A stretch of DNA of 27,720 bases from positions 3,390 to 31,109 of the forward strand of contig MSJH02000797.1 of assembly GCA_001931875.2 (NCBI GenBank). Direction: 5' to 3'. Position 1 is the stretch's first letter. Each line of letters starts with the position of its first letter. Below are positions 1 through 11,350 of this stretch, piece by piece. Origin of the DNA: Byssochlamys sp. IMV 00236 (lineage: Eukaryota; Ascomycota; Eurotiomycetes; Eurotiales; Thermoascaceae). The translations under genes and the position numbers were made by a program. Under the pieces are notes generated by a model. It worked only from the letters and a program-made list of their open reading frames with translations, ran no database searches and was not told the origin of the DNA.

Positions 1-861
1 TTTTACAGTCACATTGTTCGTGCACAACTGGAATACGGTCTGGCCATTACCAAGATCACCACATTCCTTAGCAAACAACTGGAAGATGCCCAAAACGTCT
101 GTTTGCGACGGATTTTCGGTGGCTCCCACGTATCTTCCACCACAGTAATGCTGCATATGTCGAAATTACCAACCATGCAAGAACGTGCTTATGCTCTGCA
201 ATCTCAGTTCCTCCTACGCTCTCTTACTCTTCCAGAAGATGCCCTGTTACACCATCTTCTTCCGCTTATCTGCCAGCCTCGAAGTCACTCACAATGGTAC
301 AAGCTCTCTAGGTCTCCCATTTGGAAGAGATGTTCCCCCAACTCAGAGTCCTTGGATCGTCGCTCCTTACGATCGATACAACGAGAATATCGCCAAGACA
401 ACCTCAACAAGAAACGTTCTACACATGCCTCCGTTCTCCTTATGCACTGCCGTCCAACTATATCTCTTGACCCTATCTTATGGCCACCTATGTCCAAGTC
501 TGAAAGAAGTCGCTGCATACGTTGGCGTCTTGGTTGGCTTCCTGGTGGTCAATATAAAACCTGCCCTCGGCACCCTAGCCAACCCTTCACAAAAGCCCAT
601 GCTATTCACTGTCTCCAGATGCATCGTAAACTTATGATGCCCGAAACCATTTCTGACCCACTGTCCTTCCTTTTAAATATGCTACCTACCAGGAAACCTC
701 GCTCTCCTAACACAGTGCTCTCGTGGACCATTCGCTGGCCAACTATATGCAGAATTCCATATGAACTCGATTACCTCTTTCACGCTAAGCTTCCGCCTAC
801 TCCGCCCACTCACCTCGGGCAAAGGCTCTTAGAATGGCTCACCTCTTCTCCTTCTCACTAG
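1..861 (+). mobile_element. 3' end of a non-LTR (LINE-type) retrotransposon ORF, cut by the window edge
   Basis: Frame 1 is open from the first base to a TAG at 859-861 (286 codons), so the true start lies outside the window. The first residues (YSHIVRAQLEYGLAI) and the stretch LEDAQNVCLRRIFGG resemble the segment just after the reverse-transcriptase fingers/palm in fungal LINE ORF2 proteins. Near codons 180-205 there is RLGWLPGG followed by a Cys/His cluster (CPRH, then HAIHC and QMH), as expected for the C-terminal zinc-knuckle of such elements. No polymerase catalytic motif is present in the visible part. The family assignment rests on remembered motif patterns. The reading frame is intact as far as it can be seen. 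The 3' end and target-site duplications were not identified. Confidence 0.7.
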
Positions 862-1030
862 TGTATCTTACACTTGATCCCATTCACTCCTTCCAAAACA
901 TTTTTACCCTTGATCTCAAAAGGGTTTTTTAGTCACCACTATCCTTCCTTCTGAACTGCCTCGGGCGGGAAAGATGTAGTATTACGATCGTGCGCCCATT
1001 AGAGGTTTTAATTATTTATAAATAAAAATC
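862..1030 (+). other. Probable 3' UTR of the LINE element
   Basis: After the stop codon the sequence stays fairly GC-balanced (pyrimidine-rich, then CTCGGGCGGGAAAG near 960), then becomes AT-rich with an AATAAA-like stretch near 1020. This compositional break is my only evidence for the element end. No poly-A tail or flanking direct repeat was recognised. Confidence 0.3.
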
Positions 1031-2769
1031 CGTTTAAACGTACATCACTCTTTCAGAACATAAAACCTCTTTTTGTGAAATCCATTTTAATGATTGGATA
1101 AGTAGACATCACGACTCAATGCTTAAGCCACATTTGAATTTTTCATACTATTTTATCTCCTTTTGCCTCAACATTGACTAGTAATGACTGGAAGGGAAAC
1201 ATGTGTGCTCTTTGACAAAACTGGTAAGCCTATGGAGGGGGAACTTTGGAAGATAGAAGCTTCCGCGTCTGTTTTATCTTTATCGCTCTAGAGCCTTTTC
1301 CCAGATTCGAAAGTAGTTCCTGAGTTAATATGTTATAATATTTGATTCAGAGACTTACAATGAAGGAAGCTCTTGAATGGGCTTTTCCACATGAAGGCTG
1401 TTGAGGTTCTTTCTGCAAGAAATCCATTTGAACGTTGCTCACCAGAAAGAGCTCATCAAATAAATAACGTATTGATATACATACACTAGCTTTTGTTGTG
1501 TAAGCTAATAGTACTATTTACAACCACGTCATATAAACAGATAACAAACAAAGTGAAAAAAAAAGTGCTAAATATCACAGTAATGTTTAAAGTTATTTCT
1601 ATGCAAATACTGTCAATATTATTGTACGATAAACAAAATGCTTTTAAACGAATTATTTCGATTGTAGAACTCTTGAACAAATGCATCAGCAAGTTCTTTT
1701 ATGGATCAAGCCCTATAGACAATACTCTCTTGTTACTTCAGATCCCAGTTGGATAACATTGAGAATTTTCAAAGTGAAGCAAACGTGGAGAAAATGAACA
1801 TCACTATTAAACCTCCAAGTACAAAAACTGCTTAGTGTTGTAAAGCCAATAGAAGGAAAAAAAAAAAAAAAGCGGCAGACTAACGCTTTTATGGGCAAGT
1901 GTGTTTAGGAAAAAAAAAAAAAAAAAAAAAAGGCAGGCTAGTAAAATTATGGCTAGAGCTACCGTTGATCATTGTAGATCAATTCCCAGCCATTTGCTTT
2001 TAATAACATATACAGATATAAAGGAGCCATGTTTATGATGGATTTAAACATTCCCTAACTTGGGGGTTTTTAACAAAGAATGTTAATTAATTCCGTTTTT
2101 CCTTTTTCTGTTTATTGCATTCACACGCTCTGTTTACACACCTCACTTGTTTCAATATCATGCCACCTACAAATAAACGACTGAGAGGGTTTATCATACA
2201 TCATCAACTCATAAAATGAGTATGATTCTATATGATGTTTATCAACATCGCATGTTGCAGGATAAACTGAATGCACATGGAACTCAATCACTTGTGGCAA
2301 GTGAAGTAATAAACAACACGAGTTTATTAAGGGTTTTTCATTAAACAAAAACCCTTCATTTACCCTTGACATAGGGAGAGTTTAATTCTGATAGAAAGCA
2401 GTAGTTACAACAAATGATGACACTCTTATAGACACACAACTTGCATCAGTACTAGAGAAAGATGATAAAACCCTTATCCTATTTCATCACTTGTATCAAT
2501 CCAAATATGTTGTATTTAATCATTAAAGAAAGAGAAATAAAAGTATTTGCTTTCATGTCTTGGAATAAAAGCAAACCAAATGCTCGTGTTTGTAGTAAGG
2601 CTATTGTCTTTTATGCAAGTCTATAAATATTTATTAAAGCACACACACCTCCAAAGGGAAGCTCTCCTTTTTTTTTATTATTCAAAATTTAAGTCCGTCA
2701 TTTCTGATATTTTGTGTGTTTTCGAAATATCTTTTTTTCTCTTTTTTTTCTTTCTTTTTCAACAAAAAA
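1031..2769. other. Mostly non-coding AT-rich intergenic stretch
   Basis: No convincing gene. It contains a 35-codon open frame at 1184-1291 that looks protein-like (starts MTGRETCVLFDKTG) but has no partner exon. There are two poly-A tracts (about 15 nt at 1857-1871 and 22 nt at 1910-1931), each followed by a similar short segment (GCGGCAGACTAAC and GGCAGGCTAGTAA). The last 70 bases before 2770 are a T/C-rich tract, typical of a fungal core promoter and 5' UTR for the next gene. Confidence 0.4.
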
Positions 2770-3846
2770 ATGAAATTCTCTACCAAAGCAATATTTTTCT
2801 TACTAGGTTACTCTTTTATATATATTCTCTCAATGTGAATATTACTAAACTAATATATATTCTATTGTAGCATACATATTGTTATCAACCACATCCATTC
2901 TTGCATCACCACTTCGAGATGTATCCACCACATCCGTTGACTTGACAGAGAATCCAATCGACATAAACGGGGATGAGACACTTTATGTGACAGTGACAAG
3001 AGTAGATGATCTTCTTGATGATGATGGTTCTCTTTTGGCTGAAAGAGTCATGGCTGTGCGTGTGACCTTTGATGTCTTTGAGAATAGAGTAAAAAAAAAT
3101 ATATATTTATTCGCATGAATACAGTCTAAAAAAACTATCCGTAGTTGATGTGTAACGGTCAGCCGGTAGAAATTGGTGTATCCAATATCCAAGTTGAGGC
3201 TCAGATGGTTTCAAATCCTGAAAAGTTGACTATTACAAGCGAAGAAGATGCTGCGATATTGGCTGATAGCTTTGATACTGGTCTTGTTACAGTCGAAATT
3301 ACAGCCACTCTTTTGGACGAATTGAAGACGGATGATGGTATGGTCTTCCGTCGTCTGAGTGTCAAGGAGTTGATTACGGAAGTCAATGGCGCCAAAGTAG
3401 TCCAAACTGAGGCTGCTCAACAAATCTTGGATGTCTTTGATAATGGTGCCTTGGTCAAATGGACCGTTGATCCTTTGACTGGATTTATGCTTCCTGCTGA
3501 TGACAATAGTGATGCTCCAGGTAAAAAAAAAAAAAAAAAAAAAAAAAGAATGTGTAAATGCTGATCAATCATCTAAATATTTCATTGCTTAGCCTCATCA
3601 GAGTCAGCCCTCGATTCAGTCTCGACTTGGTGGCACAGCCAATCCTCTCTTAATCAAGAGGCTATCTGTACTGGTGCCGCGGCTTCTGGTTTCCTTCTTT
3701 TGACCCTCGCATTTGTGCTTATTCACAGATCATTAAAGAAGAAGCGTGAATACGAACTTGTTCAAGAAGAAGAGCAACCCCCTGCTTACGATGAGCAGGA
3801 AGAGACAGCTGTTGAAGAAAAGAAACCTTTCTTAGCTTCCAACTAA
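2770..3846 (+). CDS. Type I membrane protein with signal peptide and cytosolic PPAY motif (hypothetical)
   Basis: Four exons: 2770-2806, 2871-3088, 3145-3520 and 3593-3846, giving 294 residues. All introns are GT-AG and phases agree. The first intron splits a GCA codon and joins MKFSTKAIFFLL to AYILLSTTSILA, making a clean signal peptide that no single frame shows. The luminal or outside part (about 28-234) is acidic and not recognised. One membrane segment follows (about 235-254, GFLLLTLAFVLIH), then a basic stop-transfer HRSLKKKR. The roughly 40-residue tail carries PPAY at 273-276 within acidic residues, the PY motif bound by WW domains of Rsp5/Nedd4 ubiquitin ligases. A role as a ligase adaptor or regulated cargo is inference. 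Intron 3 begins GT followed by about 25 A residues. An AATAAA signal lies at 3883-3888. Confidence 0.8.
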
Positions 3847-4168
3847 GTCATGTGTACATCAAGCCTATCCCATATTTGTTGCAATAAATAAAACATTACG
3901 TTAACTAGTTCTGGATGAACGCAGTCTGTATGCACATCTACATTGTGTCACCTCATTTTACGCCTCATCGCCTCCCCTCCTCTTTTTTTTTTACACAGAC
4001 TAGGTCATTATAGTTGCACAACGAGTTCATTGTTAAGTAAGGTCTCTTTTATTTGCATGAATATTGATTTTTAAAACTCTAGAAAATGGTACAATTTATT
4101 GGTTTTTTTTCTTTACAAAATTCAGAGATTTTTTTTTGAAATGTATATAAATGATGATGGTTATTGTT
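3847..4168. other. Convergent intergenic region with poly-A signals for both neighbours
   Basis: This 322-bp gap separates two convergent genes. AATAAA at 3883-3888 on the plus strand serves the membrane-protein gene. AATAAA on the minus strand (TTTATT at 4095-4100) is placed to end the Hsp110 transcript. Nothing else was seen. Confidence 0.5.
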
Positions 4169-6662
4169 TTAATCAATGTCCATTTCGTCCTTCTTCTTGT
4201 TATCTGAAGCTTCTTCCATAGGGGTATCGGCATCTGCTGCAGGTGTAGTATTTTCACTCTTATTTTCTTCATTAGCAGCAGGTTCCTCTACCTTAGGAGC
4301 AGGCTTAGGCTTGTTCAAGATAGGGTTAGCAAAGTAGATGATAGCTTCTTCTTCCTTCTTGATATCGCGAGAGAACAAGACAGGTGTTTCACACTTGGGA
4401 AGTTGAGCTTGCTTGGCATTTTGTTCATCCATCCATCTGCCAGCACGTTCACAACGTTCGACAATGTCTTGCTTTTCATGAGCAGGGATGTGAGAGTATT
4501 TTTCGTCGGCGCTCATGGCTTCTTGAGTCAAGCGTTGAATGGTCTCACGGAGTGAGCGTTCGGCATGAGGACGCTCTTCGGCTTCACGATAACGTTCAAC
4601 AACAGGGTTACCAATCTTCTTTAAAGCTTCAAGCTTTTCAAGATAAACGCTCTTGGGAGCATCCTCACCTTCGTCGTAGATCCAGTCGACAACGGCATTA
4701 AGATCATCAGCAAACTTGTCCTTGATGGAAGGATCAATGTATTCAGAAAGAGGGCCAAGGATCTTGTCACGCATTTCGTAACCGTATTCTTCAAGAGAGT
4801 TCTTGGCTGCTTCAGTAGCGGCAATGAGCTTGTCATTGGCGTACATTTGGCTTTCCTTTTCGGTGTATTCGTTGATGAGTTCTTTGGAAAGAGAAGTATT
4901 TCCAGAAATAACAGGGAGATCACCAGTCTTGACGAGCTTCTTAACCTTCTTGACTTCCTTTTCACCGTCCTTGTTCTTGGTCTCTTCATCAACCATCTTT
5001 TCTTCAACAGTGTATGCTGATTCAACAGTCAAGATACCGTGAATATTGAGTCTGACCTTGACCTTGATCTGAGCAGGTTCGCCGTTCACAGGTTGGACAT
5101 TCTTGATGTTGAATTGACCGATCCAAGGGTTGATACCGCGAGGCAAAGCTTCAGGGTTAGCGTAAACAGCTTGTAAGGTGAAAGGTTCACGACGGTAGAA
5201 GGTCAAAATCTTGGTAGAAGGAATAGAGTTGTTGTTGTCGAAAACAACGATTTCGGTGTCTTCTTCTTCAGGTGTAGCATCCCAAGTGAGCTTGATGGGA
5301 TAAGAGCAAACATCGTTCACACGGAAGTCACGAACCTTGAAGACAGGAGAGAGCATGGCGCATTGAAGAGCAGCACCACGAGCCATGGCTTCATCTTGGT
5401 TCAAAGTGGTAGAAACGTCCTTACCGAAGAATTTGGAAATAGTGGTCTTGATGGCAGGGATACGAGTGGTACCACCGACGATTTCAACAGAGTGAATATC
5501 GTCAATAGTCACACCGGCATTTTCAAGAGCCTTGGCCAAGACGGATTCGGTACGAGAGAACAAGTGAGAGGCCCATTCTTCAAATTCCTCACGGTTTACC
5601 ATAGCGTTGACATCCTTATCATCCATGATGGATTCAATGTTGACAGGGGCTTGAGGATTGGCAGAAAGGACTTTCTTGCAACGTTCAGCAGCGACACGGA
5701 GACGCAAGAGAGCCTTCTTGTTGCTATAGACGTCAATCTTGTACTTTTCCTTGAATTGTTCAGCAAGGTGGTCAACAATGACAGCATCAAATTCACGACC
5801 ACCAAAGTGGGTATCGTAAGCATTGCCGCGGACAGTCAATTGTCCCTTGAGGAAAGAGACAATAGATACAGAGTAAGAAGAGTGACCGATATCGACAAAG
5901 GCAACATTTCTAGGCTTATCTTCGGGTAAATCGAGCTTGGTAATACCATAACCAAGGGCAGCAGCAGTCAAATCATTAACAAGACGAAGACAGTTCAAAC
6001 CGACCATTTCAGCAGCAGAGAGAACAGCACGGCGTTGAACTTCAGTGAACCAGCCAGGAACAGTGATGACACAGTCAGAGACGGGACCCTTTAGTTCAGC
6101 GGATGTGATATCCTTGAGCTTGTGAAGGTACATGGCCAAGAGTTGAACATTGGAGAAAACAGTTTCTTCGCCAAGGTAGTTAACCTATAACAAAAAATTG
6201 TTATCCCTTGCTCGCACACAAACACACAGTGTAAAAACTTACCTTGACACCAGCCTGTCCGTTGGCATCAGCTAACTCGGCCATAAGATGGTTCTTTTCA
6301 ATTTCTTGAACTTCAGGGTCGTTGAAGGTGCGACCGATGAGACGCTTCAAGCTGATGACAGTATTCTTTGCATTGCTGATTTCCTGAGTCTTTGCACCTT
6401 CACCAAGATATCTTTGCTTAGGACCGAAAGATACGATGGCACTATATAAGCATGAGTAAAAAATAATAATAATTATAATAAATAAAGACTTACGGTGTAG
6501 CACGGTTGGAGACTTCGTTACAGATAACATCAATACCACGGTTACGAGCAACGGCAATGACAGCCTGAAGATTACCAAGATCAATACCCTATTAAGGCAC
6601 ATGTTAGTACATACATATATAAGTTTCAGTATATGTGCTTCATTACTTACAACAACTGACAT
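4169..6662 (-). CDS. SSE1: Hsp110-family chaperone, Hsp70 nucleotide exchange factor (Sse1-like)
   Basis: Exons on the minus strand: 6651-6662, 6494-6588, 6243-6441 and 4169-6184, giving 773 residues. The first exon encodes only MSVV and joins in phase to [20 protein letters not shown], the Hsp110 form of the Hsp70 phosphate-1 loop. Further marks are the [10 protein letters not shown] stretch, FVDIGHSSY (about 198-206) and GGTTRIP (about 339-345). The C-terminal half has the long acidic/lysine-rich insertion and ends acidic in DEMDID with no EEVD tetrapeptide, as in the Sse1 branch rather than canonical Hsp70. Family members act in the cytosol as exchange factors and holdases for Hsp70. Length fits the family (fungal Sse1 is slightly under 700). 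The upstream heat-shock element suggests stress induction. Confidence 0.95.
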
Positions 6663-7192
6663 TCTATTCTTTCAAGTTATTTCGGTTTGAAAATAAAAAA
6701 GAGGACTAAAAACAATTTTTTCCCAATTTAAAAAAATTAGGTCCAAGTTTGAGAAAGGGTTTAGACTGTAAGCCAATCAAAAGACTCCAGATTAACTTTC
6801 TACAACTTTCTCGGAGATTCTAGAGAGAGAGTCACTTTGGACTATAAATAAGCCACGCTAAAGAACTACAAGTCTCAATGGCTTTATATCTTCTTTATGT
6901 TTTTTTTTTTTTCAGCACTGATATGTTTGAATTCTATTGCTTTGTAGAAAGAATAACAGCTTGCTTTTTGTTGTTGTAAAGAGCGCTTAAAAGGAAGAAA
7001 ATAGAATGGATAAAAAGGAATATTCCAAGCAATCGAAAGAGAAAACCTTATTTTTTTTTTTATGAGTTTGTATTATTATTATTAACAACTGTTAAATGAT
7101 GTATATTTTGAAAAAGGGAATGTTGCAGAAAATGAGGGTGTACACACAAAGTAGAAATACAACTGCTACTTTTGACAATAAGAATATAAAAA
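6663..7192. other. Intergenic: Hsp110 promoter and urease 3' flank
   Basis: Both flanking genes read on the minus strand, so this stretch holds the promoter of the Hsp110 gene (the part near 6663-6860, including the heat-shock element) and the 3' flank of the urease gene (near 7192). Several T or A runs and a (TTA)n stretch are present. No coding frame was supported. Confidence 0.5.
6798..6825 (-). promoter_or_regulatory. Heat-shock element upstream of the Hsp110 gene
   Basis: Six units spaced exactly 5 bp apart alternate TTC with GAA-like triplets: TTC 6798, CAA 6803, TTC 6808, GGA 6813, TTC 6818, GAG 6823. The three TTC units are perfect and each inverted unit has one mismatch. The site lies about 136-163 bp upstream of the ATG. 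This is the inverted nGAAn array bound by trimeric Hsf1, which is known to control SSE-type genes. A CCAAT box lies nearby (about 6774). Confidence 0.7.
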
Positions 7193-10035
7193 TTAGAATA
7201 GATATACAGATTGAGTTAAAGGTAAAGACGACACAGGATCACAAACGCATTCTTGTCCATCAGCCATTACTTTGTATGTCTCAGGATCGACTGTAATCTT
7301 TGGCATGGCATCATTTAATTTCATGTCTGCCTTAGTCACAGTACGACATCCTTTGACGGCCTCTATACGTTTACGTAACCCATAAGCTTGCACAACGCCT
7401 TCATCCAAAGAAAGCTGTGACACAAACACTAGACTCGAAAATGATATACTAGATGGGTAGGCTCCATACATAGGTCTTGAGATAGTAGGCTCTGTTGTAG
7501 GAATAGATCCATTTGCATCACCTGTTTATAAATATTTTTAGCCTTTGTAAAGGAAAACATTAAAAAAAAAAACCAGCTTACCCATTTGACCCCAAACGAT
7601 AATACCTGCCTTAAGGATAAGCTCAGGCTTGGATCCAAAGTATTCAGGAGTAAAGCAAACTAAATCTGCCACTTTGCCAACTTCAATGGATCCAACCAAG
7701 TGACTAATGCCGTGAGCCAAAGCACTGTAAACAAAAGGAATTAGAGAGTGTAAACGATTATCCTCTTGCGTTACTTACACATTAATGGTATATTTAGCGA
7801 TATATCTTTTGATTCTATAATTATCTCCCTCTACACCTTCATCTTGCTGTAATTTACCACGCTGTTGTCTCATCTTACTGGCCGTCTTCCAGGTACGAAG
7901 GATGACTTCGCCTATTCTACCCATCGCTTGTGAATCAGAACTGATCATGCTGATGGCGCCCATATCCTGCAAGACATCCTCTGCGGCAATTGTCTCGGCT
8001 CTGATTCGACTTTCTGCGAATGCGACATCTTCTGGTATAGATTTAGATAAATGATGGCATACCATTAACATATCAACGTGTTCATCTAATGTGTTTGCAG
8101 TGAATGGTCGTGTAGGATTTGTAGAAGATGGCAAGACGTTTGGTTGACTACAGACAGTGATAACTACAGGAACATTAGTCTCATTTTTTACAACAGGCTC
8201 ATATGACTTATACTTTACTATCTGGGGCGTGACCTCCTCCGGCACCCTCACTATGATAGGTATGGATAGTTCTTCCTTTAAAAGCATCGACAGTTGATTC
8301 TACAAATCCAGCCTCATTCAAGGTATCTGTATGAATGGTAGCCTATATATATAGAGAAAACAATAAATTCTACAAACTTCATCTTTAGCCTTTAAAAAAA
8401 AACAAGCAAACAAACCTGAACATCATACTTGTCGCACACTTGCAAACATGCATCAATGGCTGCTGGTGTCGTACCCCAATCTTCATGTAGCTTTAATCCA
8501 AGACAGCCTGCTTTGATATGTTCAACCAACTCTTCCTGTCGTGAGCAATTTCCTTTTCCAGTGAAACCAAAGTTTAAGGGAATATCATCTGTCGCCTTCA
8601 TCATCATTTCAATATGATGGCTTCCTGGTGTACAGGTTGTTGCATTTGTACCTGTATTTGGACCCGTGCCTCCTCCAATCAGTGTTGTTACACCGCTTGA
8701 TAGAGCCTCATAACATATTTGTGGACAAATATAATGAACGTGTGAATCAATAGCACCTGCCGTAAATATCTTTCCTTCCCCTGCCAGAGCTTCTGTACCT
8801 GCTCCGACAACCATTCCAGGAGTGACACCATCCATGACATCGGGGTTACCTGCCTTACCGATACCGACAATAATACCCTTCTTAATACCAATGTCCGCCT
8901 TATAGATACCGGTATAATCAATGATCAATGCATTTGTAATTACCAAGTCAAGTACTTCATGATCTAATTTCCCGGTTGCTTGACCCATACCTTCGCGCAA
9001 CACTTTACCACCACCAAACTTGCACTCATCACCATACACAGTATAGTCTTTTTCGACGCGAGCCCAGAGTTCTGTGTCTCCCAAACGAACAAGATCACCT
9101 GTCGTGGGCCCAAAATGATCTGCATAATATTCTCGATCGAGTGTCGTTGATGATGCTGCAGTTAAGATGGGTGCATTCACATCATGCTTAAATCCTCTTT
9201 CTACAAGTTCTGATACAATGGTAGGCAAACGGATGAGATCCAGTGGTCCCGTGGCTAAATTGTTGCCACCCGTAATCACCTTGTTACCCCCAATCTCTAC
9301 CAGTGTCACTGTTTTGAAATCGCCTGGTTCAAAACGAACAGCTGATCCAGCTGGAATATCTAGTCTCATGCCATAAGCCAAAGCTCGATTAAAATGAAGA
9401 GCCGCGTTGGCTTCAATAAAGTGAAAATGAGATCCAACCTATAAAAAGGTTAATCAAAGATGCCTGTCAATCGGTTATATTACCTGAATAGGTCTATCGC
9501 CGTAGTTTGTGACAGACAATGCTATCTTTCTTCTACCAGCGTTCAATTCGATCGTACCAGGCTTAACAATGATAGCACCTGGTGCAGATTTTCGGTCGAG
9601 GTTGTCAGGTAATGGAAATTTGTCTTGTGATGGAATAGGTAAGAAACTTCCATATAAGGCTATTTCAAGATTGCCATTATCAGTACAAATAGGGTCGTGT
9701 ACGGTGACAAGATAAGTGCCATCCGGAAATGTGCCTTCTACTTGTACTTCATGAAGCGTATGGATCACATCCGGCATGACGTGTCTTCTACCCAGCATCT
9801 GTTTTCCGATATCCATCAACTGAGCTACTGTATAGACACCGTCACGCATCATTTCGAGTAGTTGAGAAGCAATTAAGGCTGTTGCCTCTGTTCTGTTCAA
9901 CTTGACGCCACGTGCCAAACGCTTTTGTGCAAGATATCCAACTATGATACATTATATTAATAATGATACTACTGTCTGTCTTTGATTACCTTGGTGTAAT
10001 AATAGTTTATCTAACTCTCTTGGCACTAAACGCAT
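7193..10035 (-). CDS. Urease, single-chain eukaryotic type (urea amidohydrolase)
   Basis: Seven exons on the minus strand: 9990-10035, 9484-9941, 8416-9438, 8219-8342, 7779-8163, 7582-7724 and 7193-7521, giving 835 residues with all phases consistent. The gamma, beta and alpha parts of bacterial urease are fused in order, as in fungi and plants, and the protein ends in [11 protein letters not shown]. Nickel-site residues are in place: DSHVH (His about 401 and 403), the carbamylated Lys in GLKLHEDWG (about 484), His in ATIHTDT (about 513), His in [14 protein letters not shown] (about 539), and the flap motif MVCHHL (Cys and His about 586-587). It hydrolyses urea to ammonia and carbamate in the cytosol and needs separate nickel accessory proteins, none of which are in this window. 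The intron at 8164-8218 interrupts the active-site region right after HAPD. Confidence 0.96.
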
Positions 10036-10115
10036 ATATGTATATAAAAAGAAGAGAGAGAGAGAAGAGAGAAATAAATAAATAGAGGAGGTAGACGTAT
10101 ATTTTTTTCCCCTGT

Positions 10116-10154
10116 TTATCTATTGTGGTACAAGTCACTCGGGATATAAGATAA
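10116..10154 (-). promoter_or_regulatory. Two GATA-factor motifs upstream of urease
   Basis: AGATAA occurs on the minus strand (TTATCT at 10116-10121) and again on the plus strand (10149-10154), about 80-120 bp upstream of the urease ATG. Paired HGATAR sites are the usual targets of AreA/Nit2-type nitrogen regulators, which would suit a nitrogen-scavenging enzyme. The motif is short and could occur by chance. Confidence 0.35.
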
Positions 10155-10711
10155 GCAGAAAGCGCCGGTTTATTCCAAGTAGTCTATATTTAAATTTCCA
10201 ACGAACAAGAATCAAGATTATAACAAAGGGGACTATATGATTTACGCGTCCCATTGTTACTTAGGTAATAATGACTACCATATGCAAATGATGGTCAAGT
10301 AAAGTGTACTACTACCTGATGTACGCTTGTCACATTGTTGTCTGTTGTTGAAAAAAAATGATGAGCCGAAATTGATTATAGTGAATGATGATTTATTAAT
10401 TGACAAGTCAATATAAAACATCTATGATTATTGATGAGCAACCATAAATGTTGTCATTAAAGTATCTTTGATGTCTCCAAGTTAGAGAAAAAAGGATAGA
10501 CTTGTTTTTAAAAGCGATCGCTCTTACTTTTGTCATACATCCTCAATCTTTTTTACCATTTATGGAAAAATGATAACCAATAGGAACATGAATTATTGTT
10601 ATTATAAATAAAGAATTCAATGGATGTGTCTGGACACATCAAAATAAAGCCAAGCCAGGGGGGCAACTCATAAAGTAGGATGTCAAGAAAACTCTCATAT
10701 TTGATGATATC

Positions 10712-10748
10712 ACATTCGTATACCGTTCTACTATGTGAATACGAATGT
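10712..10748. repeat. Inverted repeat, 10-bp perfect arms
   Basis: ACATTCGTAT at 10712-10721 pairs perfectly with ATACGAATGT at 10739-10748 across a 17-nt spacer. No flanking gene or element explains it. Confidence 0.6.
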
Positions 10749-11350
10749 ATCAACCAGTCTTCCTTTTAAGCATCCGATTGGCTTAATAGTCTATATAAAA
10801 GTAAATGCAGCTCATAAGAACGTCAGTGCAAAGTAGAGAGAATGTGTGTATGTGTTTGTGTTATGGTTACAATATATTAACATACGTAGTAAGTCTGTTG
10901 GTTATAGACGTGACTTGGTTGTAGCGTGTTTTTATATTAATATATGATATACTTTGAGCATAATACTGTGTCGGAACTTGCAGTCACGCTGCTTGTGTCC
11001 TTTTCTCCAGGAAATGTACACCATTAAATGAAGAAGAATACTTGACGTGTTTGATATAAATCATTATAATAATTCGAATATAATCTTACAGTAGAGCATA
11101 CATTCTACTTTACGTACCTCTATCACATCTGAAAAGAACAAGAGTGCCAACAACAATATTCACATTGACGACATTAATATAATTAGCAGTCACAGATTCT
11201 CTACCCATATAAAGCGCACATAAACTTAATTTAATAACATTGAGCTCTTCTTTTTATAAAGACGTAATTCGCAAGTTGTCGACTAATGCAATATGCCATT
11301 ATGGTGACCAGTGTCAACCAGTGTTGATGTCATCTTCTTATTTGAATGAA

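Noticed and set aside
185..637. Second plus-strand frame inside the LINE fragment
   Set aside because: Out of frame with the recognisable retrotransposon motifs, so treated as a shadow.
2121..2372. 83-codon minus-strand frame
   Set aside because: Intact with an ATG but no recognised motif, no splice partner and average composition; not enough support to call a gene.
5363..5929. Plus-strand open frame (188 codons) opposite the Hsp110 gene
   Set aside because: Antisense shadow of the conserved Hsp110 exon.
7775..8287. Apparent alternative protein start ([13 protein letters not shown]) in the urease region
   Set aside because: This part is read in the wrong frame through an exon and then through the intron at 8164-8218; splicing at that intron restores HAPDI joined to [11 protein letters not shown].
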